A stretch of 45,258 nt of DNA from Saprospiraceae bacterium (GTDB taxonomy: Bacteria; Bacteroidota; Bacteroidia; Chitinophagales; Saprospiraceae): contig JAIPBL010000051.1 of assembly GCA_021739645.1 (NCBI GenBank), forward strand, positions 1 through 45,258. Reading direction: 5' to 3'. The notes beneath the pieces were generated by a model. It saw nothing but the letters and a program-made list of their open reading frames with translations. It made no database searches and had not been told where the DNA came from. Shown here in pieces: positions 15,291 through 24,601 of this stretch (positions are counted from its first letter, which is position 1; every line of letters starts with the position of its first letter). Made by a program: the position numbers and the translations under genes.

Positions 15291-16185
15291 ACTTGAAGTC
15301 CACAAAATCCGTTGGATTCACTGGTTTGCCTTGGTGCCAAAGCTCAAAATGCAAATGCGGCCCATCCGTCAGTTCGCCCGTGTTGCCGATAATGGCAATG
15401 GCCTCGCCCCCCCGCACGTAGCTGCCCGCTTTTTTCAACAAAACAGAATTGTGTTTGTAAAAAGTGACGATGTTGTTCGTGTGCTGGATGGCGATGGTGT
15501 TTCCTGTTTCTAGCGTCCAATCGGAGGAGATGACCCAACCATCCAAAGCGGCTTTGACGGGGGTGTTTTTCGGAGCCACCACGTCCACTCCGTTGTGTTT
15601 TTTGTCAGTATCGAAGCCAGCAACGATAGAACCGCCAATGGGCGTCGAAAAATGCATCTGCTCCAACGGCACTTCACGGGGAGAAATGTTCACAGGGTTG
15701 ACAGGGGCTGCACTCCCAGTTGCTTTACGTATATCGCCCATTTCAACTTCATTCCTGAGCTTTGCATCTTCTTCGGAGGCCGGTATTGGTTCGTGTGAGG
15801 ACTCCTGTTCTTTTTTAGCAGGTGGTTCGGCTGGGGCATACTCCACATCAGCCGTCAACAGCTTTTTGATGCCCTGGTTGTATCGCTCCTGTGCTGCCAA
15901 CAGGTGTTCGAGAGAGTCAATATCTTTGTAAATCCTGACCATTTCTGGATGGGTGTTTGCCGTGCCGTAGCCAGGAATAAGTCTTTTTATGGGTGTGAAC
16001 ACGATTGCGGCAATTGCCACAGCGGAAACCAGTACCACCAGCGTACTGAGCATCACATAAACATTCAAGGGGGAAAGGTTGAACGACTTGACTTCCTCAA
16101 ACGTGTCATTGTTGAAAATAACGAGGCGATAGGTGTCTTTCATCCGCTCCCATCTGCGCCTTTCTTTTTTGATTTCTTCCGCCAT
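15289..16185 (-). CDS. M23 family metallopeptidase, membrane-anchored
   Basis: This 298-residue protein has a basic cytoplasmic N-terminus, one transmembrane helix (about 42-64) and a periplasmic coiled-coil/linker to about 190. A LytM-type domain follows that cleaves peptidoglycan cross-bridges. The zinc site is present: H197 and D201 in HNGVD, H245 in TFYKH, and H277/H279 in GPHLHFEL. All expected catalytic positions are kept, so it should be active rather than a degenerate activator. The start at 16185 is not certain; an in-frame ATG at 16143 (MKDTYRLVIFNNDTF) would remove 14 residues. Divergent from the SprE/PorW-like gene across 233 bp. Confidence 0.9.
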   Translation of the reverse strand: MAEEIKKERRRWERMKDTYRLVIFNNDTFEEVKSFNLSPLNVYVMLSTLVVLVSAVAIAAIVFTPIKRLIPGYGTANTHPEMVRIYKDIDSLEHLLAAQERYNQGIKKLLTADVEYAPAEPPAKKEQESSHEPIPASEEDAKLRNEVEMGDIRKATGSAAPVNPVNISPREVPLEQMHFSTPIGGSIVAGFDTDKKHNGVDVVAPKNTPVKAALDGWVISSDWTLETGNTIAIQHTNNIVTFYKHNSVLLKKAGSYVRGGEAIAIIGNTGELTDGPHLHFELWHQGKPVNPTDFVDFK

Positions 16186-16418
16186 GACGTTAACCGTTGT
16201 TTTTAATAAAATAAATTTGCGCTTTATTTAGTTTGGTGACTGCGTTAAGGGCTTACGCCGCAACACCGTTTTAAAAGGCCCGTAAAATTCGCAAATATTG
16301 ACCAATAACAAAAAAAGGAAAAAATAGGGATGGAGGAAGGAAGCTGTTTTGGGCGCTATTTTATTGAGCTTGCCCCCATATTTCGCATCTCCTGCTTGTT
16401 TCATAAAAATTTATAGTC

Positions 16419-19397
16419 TTGAGAAAGTTTACCAATTCACTGTTTCTGATAACTGTTTTCCTGGTCGTTTCCAGCTGTGTGACCCAAAAGAAAAAGGACG
16501 ATGTAGGCGCACTGGGCAAGGGTTACCACAACATGACGGCCCATTACAACGGCTACTACAATGCCACCGTTCTGATTGCGGAAGGCAAACTAGAGCTCGA
16601 AAACCAGTACAAGGAAAACTACCGCAAAGTGCTTCCCGTTTACAAATACTTGGCTACCGACAATCCAAAAGCAGTGGCCGAGAGCATGGACAAGGCCGCA
16701 GAGAAGGTGTCGCTCGTCGTTAACATGCACCGGGTTAGCCGTTGGACCGACGACTGCTACCTTGTTCTTGGTCAGTCACAATACTTGAAGCAAGATTTTG
16801 AATCGGCTGAGGAGTCCCTGGAGTTCATGACCGCTGAGTTCAATCCAAAGGAAGTGGCAAAGCGGGAAGCCAAGTCCAACAAATCAAAAAAACGGAAGAA
16901 AGCCGTTAAAAAAGGAAGGGTTTCCAACAGTGGCGATGATGGCAATGAAAAAGTGGAACTGAGCAAAAAGGAAAAGCAAAAACTGGCTGACAAGAAGCGC
17001 AAAGAGCGTGAAAAGGAGCGCAAGCAAAAAATGAAGGAGGCCAAAAAGGCCAAGAAAGCCAGGAAAAAGGGCAAAAAAGTTGCACCGAAAAAATCGGAGG
17101 ACAAATCGACCGAAAAAAAGCCTACCAAAGCCGAAACCGAAGTAGCCGATGAGCCTGAAGTGGAAACATTGCCTGCACCTGGCTCCATCACCTTGGGCGA
17201 TTTGGAACCTGACGTAGTTCAGTCCAATCCCGAAAACTACTTCATGAAGCACCGCCCGGCCTACCAAGAAGGAATGCTCTGGCTGGCCCGCACCTACATC
17301 GAACGGGAGAACTACACGAACGCAGAGCGAATACTGAACGATTTGGAACGCAGCCCCGGCACTTTCGACGACGTGCGCAGTGAGGCCGCAGTGGCCAAGG
17401 CGCATTTTTACCTAAAACAAAAAAAATACGACTTGGCAGTGGAGCCGCTCAATGCCGCCATTGACCTCGTGAAAGATAAACAAATGAAGGCAAGGCTGGC
17501 CTTCATCCTCGGCCAAATTCACCAAAAGGCCAAGCGCAGGGATGCCGCATATGCTGCCTACGCCGTGGTATTGAAGAACCAGCCGCCTTATGAAATGGAT
17601 TTTGCCGCTAGGCTCAACCTTGCCGAGGCCAGCCCATCCAACCAAGAGGCCGTGAGCCAGTTGGAACGAATGCTCAAGGAGGAGAAAAACAAGGAATACC
17701 AAGACCAGATTTATTTCGCACTTGCCTCCATCGCCCTTGAAAATGGGGACAAAAAAGAGGGTATCAAAAACCTTGAGTTGTCTCTCCAAAAAAGCACCGC
17801 CAATATTTCACAAAAAGCAGAGTCCTACCTGCTGTTGGCTGACCTATATTTCGAGGAGGAAAGCTACGTGAAGGCAAAACTTTACTATGACAGTACCTTG
17901 CTGGTGATGACCGACGCCGATGAGCGCTTCCGCAAAGTGACCAGCCTAGCCGAAAACCTCGAAGGCATCGCCATGAACTTGAACATCATCTCCGTGCAGG
18001 ACAGCCTGCTCCGCATCAGCAACATGACGGAGGAGGAGCAATTGGCACTTGCCACCAACATCAGAAAAGCGGAGAACGAAGAGAAAATCCGAAAAATTAA
18101 GGAAAAAGCTGCGCAAGAAAATGGCACAAATGCACCTAACATCCCCAAAGGCGGACCCGCTCCAGTCAATTTTGGCAACTCCAAGTTTTTTGCCTACAAC
18201 GACCGGAACGTGAAAGACGGCAAGCGGGATTTTGAACGCAAATGGGGCAGCCGAACGCTGCAGGACAACTGGCGCCGCGCCGACCAATCAAGCGTGGCCG
18301 ATGAAAACAGCGAAATTCAAGCAGCAAAGGAGACAAAGCTCCTCAGCACTGAGGAAGTTAAGGCAATTCTGAAGGACGTGCCAGACACGCCCGAGAAAAT
18401 TGCCGCCGCCAACCGTGAAATCGAAGCCGCATTTTTCAACCTCGGCAGCCTCTTCCGTGACCGCCTCCAGAACTACAAAAAATCAGCGCTCTCGCTCGAA
18501 GAACTGCTCAATCGATACCCCGAAACCCAGTACAAGCTGGACGCCTACTACTACCTCTACCTTTCTTACCGAGACATGGGCGACCCCGCCAATGCACAGC
18601 GCTACTTTGACATGATTGTGGACAATTATCCGAACTCCAACTACGCCCGGATACTGAAAGACCCATCGTTCGCCGCTGAGATAAAAGCCAAGCAGGACAA
18701 ACTGACCAGCTATTATGACGAAACCCTGCTAAACTTTGAAAGGCGTGACTACCAAAGTGCTTTCGACCGGATTGAAAAAGTGCCGGAAATGTTTGGTGGA
18801 CAAAACAAGTTGATGTCACGCTTCTCGCTGCTAGGTGCCATGTGTGTGGGCAACCTTCAGGGCAAAGAGGCATACGTGGAAGCACTGAAGGAAGTAATTG
18901 CCAAGTACCCTGCCGACCCCGAATCCACCCGTGCAAAGGAAATACTGCGCCTGCTCGGCGAAAGCGTGGGCAGCGGCCCCGGCCAACAGCGTGACCTCCC
19001 GCTGGCAGATGGCCAAGTCGGCAACTACAAGGTCAGCGACGACCAATTGCACATGGTAGTCGTCGTTTTCAACAGCGACGTGGTGCTGAACGATGCCAAA
19101 ATCATCGTCTCCGACTACAATGAAAAATACCACAAACCCCAAAAATTGAGGATGAACAACATCTACCTCGGCGACGGGGAAGCCAGGAAGCCAGTTATTT
19201 CCATCCGTCGTTTTACAGATAAAAAAGAGGCGATGGAATACCTCGACACATGCGTAAAGAACCGGAAAGACTTTCTGGATGAAAAGAAATACCAATACGA
19301 TGTGCTGCCAATTTCTCAGGACAACTACCGGGAGTTATTGAGGTCGAAAGCGCTGGATGATTACAAAGCGTTTTTTGAAAAAAATTACTCGAAGTAA
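16419..19397 (+). CDS. SprE/PorW-like TPR lipoprotein of the T9SS
   Basis: This is a 992-residue lipoprotein. The start is TTG at 16419 with no usable ATG nearby; the signal peptide and lipobox VSSC (Cys20) decide it. The opening, HYNGYYNATVLIAEGKLEL followed by ENYRKVLPVYKYL, then DDCYLVLGQSQYLKQDFESA, and the end (LPISQDNYRELL then DDYKAFFEKNYSK) match the pattern I know for SprE/PorW. These are lipoproteins needed for type IX secretion and gliding that link the outer-membrane translocon to the motor ring. TPR units run at about 280-500 and 660-860. Residues 147-240 are a highly basic, Lys/Glu-rich insert that is unusual for a periplasmic protein. A strong terminator follows. It fits the four T9SS cargo genes in this window. 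SprE/PorW identity is likely but rests on memory of the family. Confidence 0.72.
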   Translation: MRKFTNSLFLITVFLVVSSCVTQKKKDDVGALGKGYHNMTAHYNGYYNATVLIAEGKLELENQYKENYRKVLPVYKYLATDNPKAVAESMDKAAEKVSLVVNMHRVSRWTDDCYLVLGQSQYLKQDFESAEESLEFMTAEFNPKEVAKREAKSNKSKKRKKAVKKGRVSNSGDDGNEKVELSKKEKQKLADKKRKEREKERKQKMKEAKKAKKARKKGKKVAPKKSEDKSTEKKPTKAETEVADEPEVETLPAPGSITLGDLEPDVVQSNPENYFMKHRPAYQEGMLWLARTYIERENYTNAERILNDLERSPGTFDDVRSEAAVAKAHFYLKQKKYDLAVEPLNAAIDLVKDKQMKARLAFILGQIHQKAKRRDAAYAAYAVVLKNQPPYEMDFAARLNLAEASPSNQEAVSQLERMLKEEKNKEYQDQIYFALASIALENGDKKEGIKNLELSLQKSTANISQKAESYLLLADLYFEEESYVKAKLYYDSTLLVMTDADERFRKVTSLAENLEGIAMNLNIISVQDSLLRISNMTEEEQLALATNIRKAENEEKIRKIKEKAAQENGTNAPNIPKGGPAPVNFGNSKFFAYNDRNVKDGKRDFERKWGSRTLQDNWRRADQSSVADENSEIQAAKETKLLSTEEVKAILKDVPDTPEKIAAANREIEAAFFNLGSLFRDRLQNYKKSALSLEELLNRYPETQYKLDAYYYLYLSYRDMGDPANAQRYFDMIVDNYPNSNYARILKDPSFAAEIKAKQDKLTSYYDETLLNFERRDYQSAFDRIEKVPEMFGGQNKLMSRFSLLGAMCVGNLQGKEAYVEALKEVIAKYPADPESTRAKEILRLLGESVGSGPGQQRDLPLADGQVGNYKVSDDQLHMVVVVFNSDVVLNDAKIIVSDYNEKYHKPQKLRMNNIYLGDGEARKPVISIRRFTDKKEAMEYLDTCVKNRKDFLDEKKYQYDVLPISQDNYRELLRSKALDDYKAFFEKNYSK

Positions 19398-19431
19398 AAA
19401 TCGTGGCCACCAAAACTTGGCGGCCAACCAT

Positions 19432-19477
19432 AAAAAAATCGGCTGCGTCAAGTGATTGGCGCAGCCGATTTTTTTTT
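19432..19477. terminator. Strong bidirectional terminator
   Basis: AATCGGCTGCG (19437-19447) pairs with CGCAGCCGATT (19460-19470) around a 12-base loop, flanked by an A-run before and a T-run after (to 19477). It lies 35 bp past the stop of the SprE/PorW-like gene. Confidence 0.92.
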
Positions 19478-19638
19478 GAACATAAGCGCAGCAATTTCAT
19501 CCTAAAGTCTTATGGATGTTTGCAAAAGAAACATCAGCCTATCACGGGATAGACACCAGCCTTTAAGGGGAAACGGATTTAAGCGGTTTCTCAACTTTGA
19601 AAAATCTCCTACCTTCACGCCTCAACAAAATCATCAAC

Positions 19639-22600
19639 ATGAAGCTCAACTTAACACTGATAGCACTCCTAGCCACACTCTCGCTTTTCGCCCAAAAGAA
19701 AAAAACAAGCAAAAAGTCAGCCCCGAAACCCACCACCGAAAAGAAAGCCGACGCTCCAAAATGGGACGTCAACAATCCCCCCGGCCCGTGGGGCTGGAAG
19801 GATGTCAAGTTCAACACGACCGAAGGCACCTGGCTCAACCTCGACCTCAGCCCAGACGGGAAGACTATCGTCTTTGATATGCTCGGCGACATCTACACGA
19901 TGCCCATTGCCGGAGGCAAAGCAACGCCACTGCGCTCAGGCATCGCATGGGAAGTGCAGCCCCGCTTTTCGCCGGATGGCAAGCGCATCCTCTTCACCTC
20001 CGATGCTGGTGGTGGCGACAATATCTGGCTGATGAACATTGACGGCAAGGATGCCAAGCAGGTTACGAAGGAAGACTTCCGCCTCCTCAACAACGCCACT
20101 TGGATGCCCGACGGGCAATACTTCATCGCACGGAAGCACTTCACCTCTGGCCGCTCTCTCGGCGCTGGCGAGATGTGGATGTACCATGTCACGGGCGGCG
20201 AAGGACTCCAACTCACTGAGCGCAAAAACGACCAGCAAGACGTGAACGAGCCGAGCGTAAGCCCCGATGGGCGCTATGTTTATTTCAGCGAAGACCAATA
20301 TCCTGGTGGTAGTTTCCAGTACAACAAAGACCCGAACAGCCAGATTTACGGCATCCGCCGTTACGACCGACAGGAGGGCAAAATCGAGGACGTGGTGACC
20401 GGCCCCGGCGGGGCTTGCCGCCCGCAAATCTCCAACGACGGCACCAAGCTCGCCTTCATCCGGCGGGTGCGCACCCAGTCGGTGCTGTGGGTGGCCGAAC
20501 TGAAGACCGGGCAGGAGTACCCCCTCTTCGACCAACTGAGCAAGGACCAGCAGGAAGCATGGGCCATCTTCGGTGCTTACCCCGGCTTCGATTGGATGCC
20601 CACCGACAATGAAATCGTGATTTATGGCATGGGTAAATTATGGCGGGTCCCCGTCATGCTCGGCGCTGAAAAACCAGCGAAGGCGGTGGAAATTCCCTTT
20701 TCCGTGGATGTGGATATGAAAGTGGCGGAGACGGTGCGGCCGAAGCAGAAGGCGTTTGAGGATAATATGGAGGTGAAGGTGATGCGGGGGGCGGTGACTT
20801 CGCCGGATGGGAAATGGATGGTTTATAATGCAGCAGGAAAGCTATGGGTTACAAATATTCCTTTCATATCTCCACAGGATGAATCTTATTTGGAAAGATT
20901 AATTAGAACACGTTTTCTCAAAACAGGACCTAATAGTTCAGAAAGTGAGAAGCTAAAAGAGAAAATTGCTGACCAATATTTCCAATTTGAGCCTTCCTTC
21001 TCACCAGACGGCAAATCAATCGTATTCGTCACTTGGGATGATGAAGACATGGGAGCCATTTTTATTCAAGATGATTCAATTTCTGGAGGTGCAGTTTATC
21101 AAAAAATCCGGCGCCTCACCAAATCCCCCGGCATCTACCGCACCCCCGCCTACTCTCCCGACGGCAAACAAATTGTCTTCGTAAAAGAAGACGGCAACTC
21201 CCACCAGGGCTTCACGCACTGTAAAGAACCGGGCATCTACCTCATGCCAGCCGACGGCAGCGTAGAGCCGAAACTCGTGACCCCGCAGGGCGAGTACCCG
21301 CAGTTCAGCGCCGATGGCAAGCGCATTTTTTACCAAAAAGGCGGCTACCTTTTCGGCAGCCTCGTCAAAAGTGTGGAAAGCGTGGACCTGAACGGCGAGG
21401 ACAAAAAAGAACATTTCGACGGAAAATACAGCCACCGCTACGTCATCAGTCCCGACAACCAGTGGGTGGCTTGGTCGGAATTGTTCAAAGTCTATGTCGC
21501 CCCATTTCCGAAGACCGGAAAAAAAGTCGGCCTGACGAGTGGCACGAAGGCTGTGCCCGTGGCGCAGGTCGCAAGGGACGCCGGCATCAACATCCACTGG
21601 AGCGCCGACAGCAAAACGCTGCACTGGACGCTCGGCAACGAGTATTTCAGCGATGAACTGACCGAACGCTTCAAGTTCCTAGAAGGCAGCCGTGACAGCC
21701 TGCCTCCGATGGATTCCGTTGGTGTAAAAATCAAGCTCACGCTGCCCGCCGACAAGCCGCAGGGCCTTGTCGCTTTCACCAACGCCCGCATCATCACGAT
21801 GGAGGGCGATGAGGTGATTGAAAGGGGCACGGTCGTCGTGGAGGGCAATGTCATCAAGTCCGTTGGGGCAAATGTGAGCGTGCCGAACGGGGCGAAAGTG
21901 ATTGATTGTGCAGGCAAAACCATCATGCCGGGCATGGTGGATGCGCATGCCCACAGCGGCAATTTCCGCTACGGCCTCAGCCCACAAAAGCAGTGGGAAT
22001 ACTACGCCAACCTCGCCTACGGGGTCACCACTTCGCACGACCCCAGCGCCAACACGGAGATGGTTTTTGCGCAAAGCGAACTCATCAAAGCCGGGTACAT
22101 GGTCGGGCCAAGATTGTTCAGCACGGGCACGATTTTGTACGGTGCGGACGGCGATTTCAAGGCTGTCATCAACTCACTCGACGACGCCAAATCCGCATTA
22201 CGTCGCACAAAGGCATTCGGTGCTTTTTCTGTAAAAAGCTACAATCAGCCCCGCAGGGAGCAACGCCAGCAGGTCATCGCCGCCGCTCGTGAACTCGGCA
22301 TTCAGGTGGTGCCGGAGGGCGGCAGCACGTTTTACCACAACCTCAGCGAAGTGGTGGACGGCCACACGACCGTGGAGCACAACATCCCCATCGCACCGCT
22401 GTACAAGGACGTGACGACGCTCTGGGCCGCCACCAAAACGCACAACACGCCGACGCTCATTGTCAATTACGGCAGTGTCAGCGGCGAGTACTACTGGTAC
22501 CAACACACGAATGTTTGGGAAAAGGAACGACTGCTCAGCTTCACGCCCCGTGGCGTGGTGGACAGCCGTGCCCGCCACCGCACGATGATACCGGAGGAGG

Positions 22601-23070
22601 AGTACGTGAACGGCCATATCCTGACCTCCCAAAGCCTGAAAAAACTGCAAGACGCTGGCGTGAAAATCAACCTCGGTGCCCACGGTCAACTACAGGGGCT
22701 CGGCGCCCATTGGGAGCTTTGGATGCTCCAACAAGGTGGCATGTCGAACCTCGAAGCCTTGAAGTGCGCCACCATCAACGGGGCTGCTTCCCTCGGTATG
22801 GACGAACAAATCGGCAGCATCAAGGCGGGCAAACTGGCCGACCTGATTGTATTGGATAAAAACCCGTTGGAGAATATCCAGAACTCGGAGTTCGTGAAAT
22901 ACACGATGGTGAATGGCCGTCTGTACGATTCCGCCACGATGAACGAGATTGGGAATTATGATAGGAAGCGGACGAGGTTTTATTTTGAGCTGCCGGGGAG
23001 TGGGAATGGGTTCCCGTATTTCAAGGAGACGAATTCGTTTATGCGGCCGACTTGTTGTTGGAGGGATTGA
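19639..23070 (+). CDS. Exported beta-propeller/amidohydrolase fusion protein
   Basis: This is a 1143-residue protein. The ATG at 19639 is chosen because it begins the signal peptide (MKLNLTLIALLATLSLFAQ); an upstream in-frame ATG at 19597 adds 14 non-signal residues. After a Lys/Pro-rich linker, residues about 55-700 hold TolB/PD40-type propeller repeats (LSPDGKTIVF, FSPDGKRILF, YSPDGKQIVF). Residues about 735-1120 form a metal-dependent amidohydrolase: MPGMVDAHAHSG with H770/H772, VEHNIP, and NLGAHGQLQG near the end. Relatives are annotated as imidazolonepropionase-like or prolidase-like amidohydrolases; the substrate is unknown. About 20815-21105 is abruptly AT-rich (40 G+C in 20821-20940, against 42 in the 60 bases 20401-20460). 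It encodes an extra segment inside the propeller, suggesting an inserted or recombined patch. The next gene begins 36 bp downstream. Confidence 0.85.
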   Translation: MKLNLTLIALLATLSLFAQKKKTSKKSAPKPTTEKKADAPKWDVNNPPGPWGWKDVKFNTTEGTWLNLDLSPDGKTIVFDMLGDIYTMPIAGGKATPLRSGIAWEVQPRFSPDGKRILFTSDAGGGDNIWLMNIDGKDAKQVTKEDFRLLNNATWMPDGQYFIARKHFTSGRSLGAGEMWMYHVTGGEGLQLTERKNDQQDVNEPSVSPDGRYVYFSEDQYPGGSFQYNKDPNSQIYGIRRYDRQEGKIEDVVTGPGGACRPQISNDGTKLAFIRRVRTQSVLWVAELKTGQEYPLFDQLSKDQQEAWAIFGAYPGFDWMPTDNEIVIYGMGKLWRVPVMLGAEKPAKAVEIPFSVDVDMKVAETVRPKQKAFEDNMEVKVMRGAVTSPDGKWMVYNAAGKLWVTNIPFISPQDESYLERLIRTRFLKTGPNSSESEKLKEKIADQYFQFEPSFSPDGKSIVFVTWDDEDMGAIFIQDDSISGGAVYQKIRRLTKSPGIYRTPAYSPDGKQIVFVKEDGNSHQGFTHCKEPGIYLMPADGSVEPKLVTPQGEYPQFSADGKRIFYQKGGYLFGSLVKSVESVDLNGEDKKEHFDGKYSHRYVISPDNQWVAWSELFKVYVAPFPKTGKKVGLTSGTKAVPVAQVARDAGINIHWSADSKTLHWTLGNEYFSDELTERFKFLEGSRDSLPPMDSVGVKIKLTLPADKPQGLVAFTNARIITMEGDEVIERGTVVVEGNVIKSVGANVSVPNGAKVIDCAGKTIMPGMVDAHAHSGNFRYGLSPQKQWEYYANLAYGVTTSHDPSANTEMVFAQSELIKAGYMVGPRLFSTGTILYGADGDFKAVINSLDDAKSALRRTKAFGAFSVKSYNQPRREQRQQVIAAARELGIQVVPEGGSTFYHNLSEVVDGHTTVEHNIPIAPLYKDVTTLWAATKTHNTPTLIVNYGSVSGEYYWYQHTNVWEKERLLSFTPRGVVDSRARHRTMIPEEEYVNGHILTSQSLKKLQDAGVKINLGAHGQLQGLGAHWELWMLQQGGMSNLEALKCATINGAASLGMDEQIGSIKAGKLADLIVLDKNPLENIQNSEFVKYTMVNGRLYDSATMNEIGNYDRKRTRFYFELPGSGNGFPYFKETNSFMRPTCCWRD

Positions 23071-23105
23071 GCTATTTCCCAACCTCGAAATTCAACCAAA
23101 CAAGT

Positions 23106-24512
23106 ATGCAGCAATTAATTTCAACAATTCTACTCTTCGTCTGGTGCTTCACCGGATTTGACGCTTATTCTCAGGGCTGGGAAAAAACTTATGGTGGTGA
23201 TGATTATGACAGTGCCAGGTCTATCGTGGCAACCTCGGATGGAGGATTTATGACGGTCGGGGATAGTTATAGCCAGCTGAATAGTGGCACAAATGATCTT
23301 TATTTAGTCAAAACAGATGCGCTTGGTAACGTGCTGTGGGAAAAATATTTTGGCGGAAGCAGTTCAGATGCTGGCTATGCGATTGAAAAGGTTTCAGATG
23401 GTTTTATAATCGCTGGTTACAGCGCCAGTTTTGCAGGTGGGCCTTCGGGGTATTTGCTGAAAGTGGACGAAAACGGGACACAGCTTTGGGCGAGGACATT
23501 TCCAAAACGGATTTTCAAGTCTGTGAAGAATACGTTTGATGGTGGGTTCATCATCGGGGGCGATGGCTGGGATGAGCATGGGAATACCGACATGTGGCTC
23601 ATAAAAACAGATGCAAGCGGTTCTCCTCAATGGGAAAAAAGCTTCGGGGGAACGCATGGCGCTGACTACGGCAGGGCCGCCGTTCAAACGGAAGATGGAG
23701 GCTATGCAATGGTAGGTGAAAACCGCAGTTCGGCCAGCGGGTCTGCCGATGTATTCCTCGTGAAAGTATCTGGAAATGGGTCTACACTTTGGCAAAAATC
23801 CTACGGCGGCTCCGATTGGGACTTTGGTAATGACCTAGCTATAACCTGCGATGGTGGCTTTATCATTTCGGGCATTTCGGATAGTGATGCCACTGACCGG
23901 GATATATACCTTGTCAAAACGGACTGGGACGGCAATATGCAATGGGAACAACGATTTGGCGGCCCAAATTATGACCATGGAAATGCCGTAATACAAACAA
24001 AAGATGGGGGATATCTCGTGACTGGAAATAACCAGGAAGTAGGTTCTGATGATTTGGTTCTGATAAAAACGGATGATAAAGGAAATCTAATTTGGGAGAA
24101 AAATTACGGAGCACCAAGCCAAAGTTTAGGATACGATATATGGCAAGCTGAAGATGGCGAATATATCATTGCGGGCGCATTATTGACTGGTATGAAAGGT
24201 TACGAGGTATATCTTATCAAAACGGACAACTTGGGTGTTCCAACAGTGGATTGCAACCCGGCTGGCCAACTGGGCGTGAAGGTATATCCAAACCCTTTTA
24301 GGTCATTCGCCACTTTTGAAGTGAAAGGAATAGATTCAGAGGATATTATTCAATTGTCATTGTTCGATGTTTCAGGAAAATTAGTAAGCCATAATTCTTA
24401 TGCAGGCCCTACTTTTGATATCCAAGTAGAAGGATTTCCAACAGGGTTATATGTTTTTCAAATCAAAACGGAGCAAGGAAAAACCAAACAAGGCAAGCTG
24501 GTTATTTATTGA
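23106..24512 (+). CDS. T9SS-secreted repeat protein
   Basis: This is a 468-residue protein starting at ATG 23106, which gives a signal peptide ending at AYSQ (residue 21). About seven repeats of 45-60 residues follow, each with W-E-K-x-Y/F-G-G, then D-G-G-F/Y-x-x-x-G and D-x-Y-L-V/I-K-T-D. These are typical of Bacteroidota beta-propeller-like secreted proteins. The last 75 residues (GVKVYPNPFRSFATFEV to QGKLVIY) are a T9SS sorting domain. It begins 36 bp after the amidohydrolase fusion gene on the same strand and may be read through from it; no separate promoter is evident. Convergent with the AAA ATPase gene, 89 bp apart with no clear terminator. Function unknown. Confidence 0.87.
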   Translation: MQQLISTILLFVWCFTGFDAYSQGWEKTYGGDDYDSARSIVATSDGGFMTVGDSYSQLNSGTNDLYLVKTDALGNVLWEKYFGGSSSDAGYAIEKVSDGFIIAGYSASFAGGPSGYLLKVDENGTQLWARTFPKRIFKSVKNTFDGGFIIGGDGWDEHGNTDMWLIKTDASGSPQWEKSFGGTHGADYGRAAVQTEDGGYAMVGENRSSASGSADVFLVKVSGNGSTLWQKSYGGSDWDFGNDLAITCDGGFIISGISDSDATDRDIYLVKTDWDGNMQWEQRFGGPNYDHGNAVIQTKDGGYLVTGNNQEVGSDDLVLIKTDDKGNLIWEKNYGAPSQSLGYDIWQAEDGEYIIAGALLTGMKGYEVYLIKTDNLGVPTVDCNPAGQLGVKVYPNPFRSFATFEVKGIDSEDIIQLSLFDVSGKLVSHNSYAGPTFDIQVEGFPTGLYVFQIKTEQGKTKQGKLVIY

Positions 24513-24601
24513 AATGCTGGCACTAGAAGAACAGACGTCGTACTGCTTATTGATGAAGAGCAGTTGCAGTTGGAAGCGTAGTATGCCCCAAAAGGCAGTC
24601 A

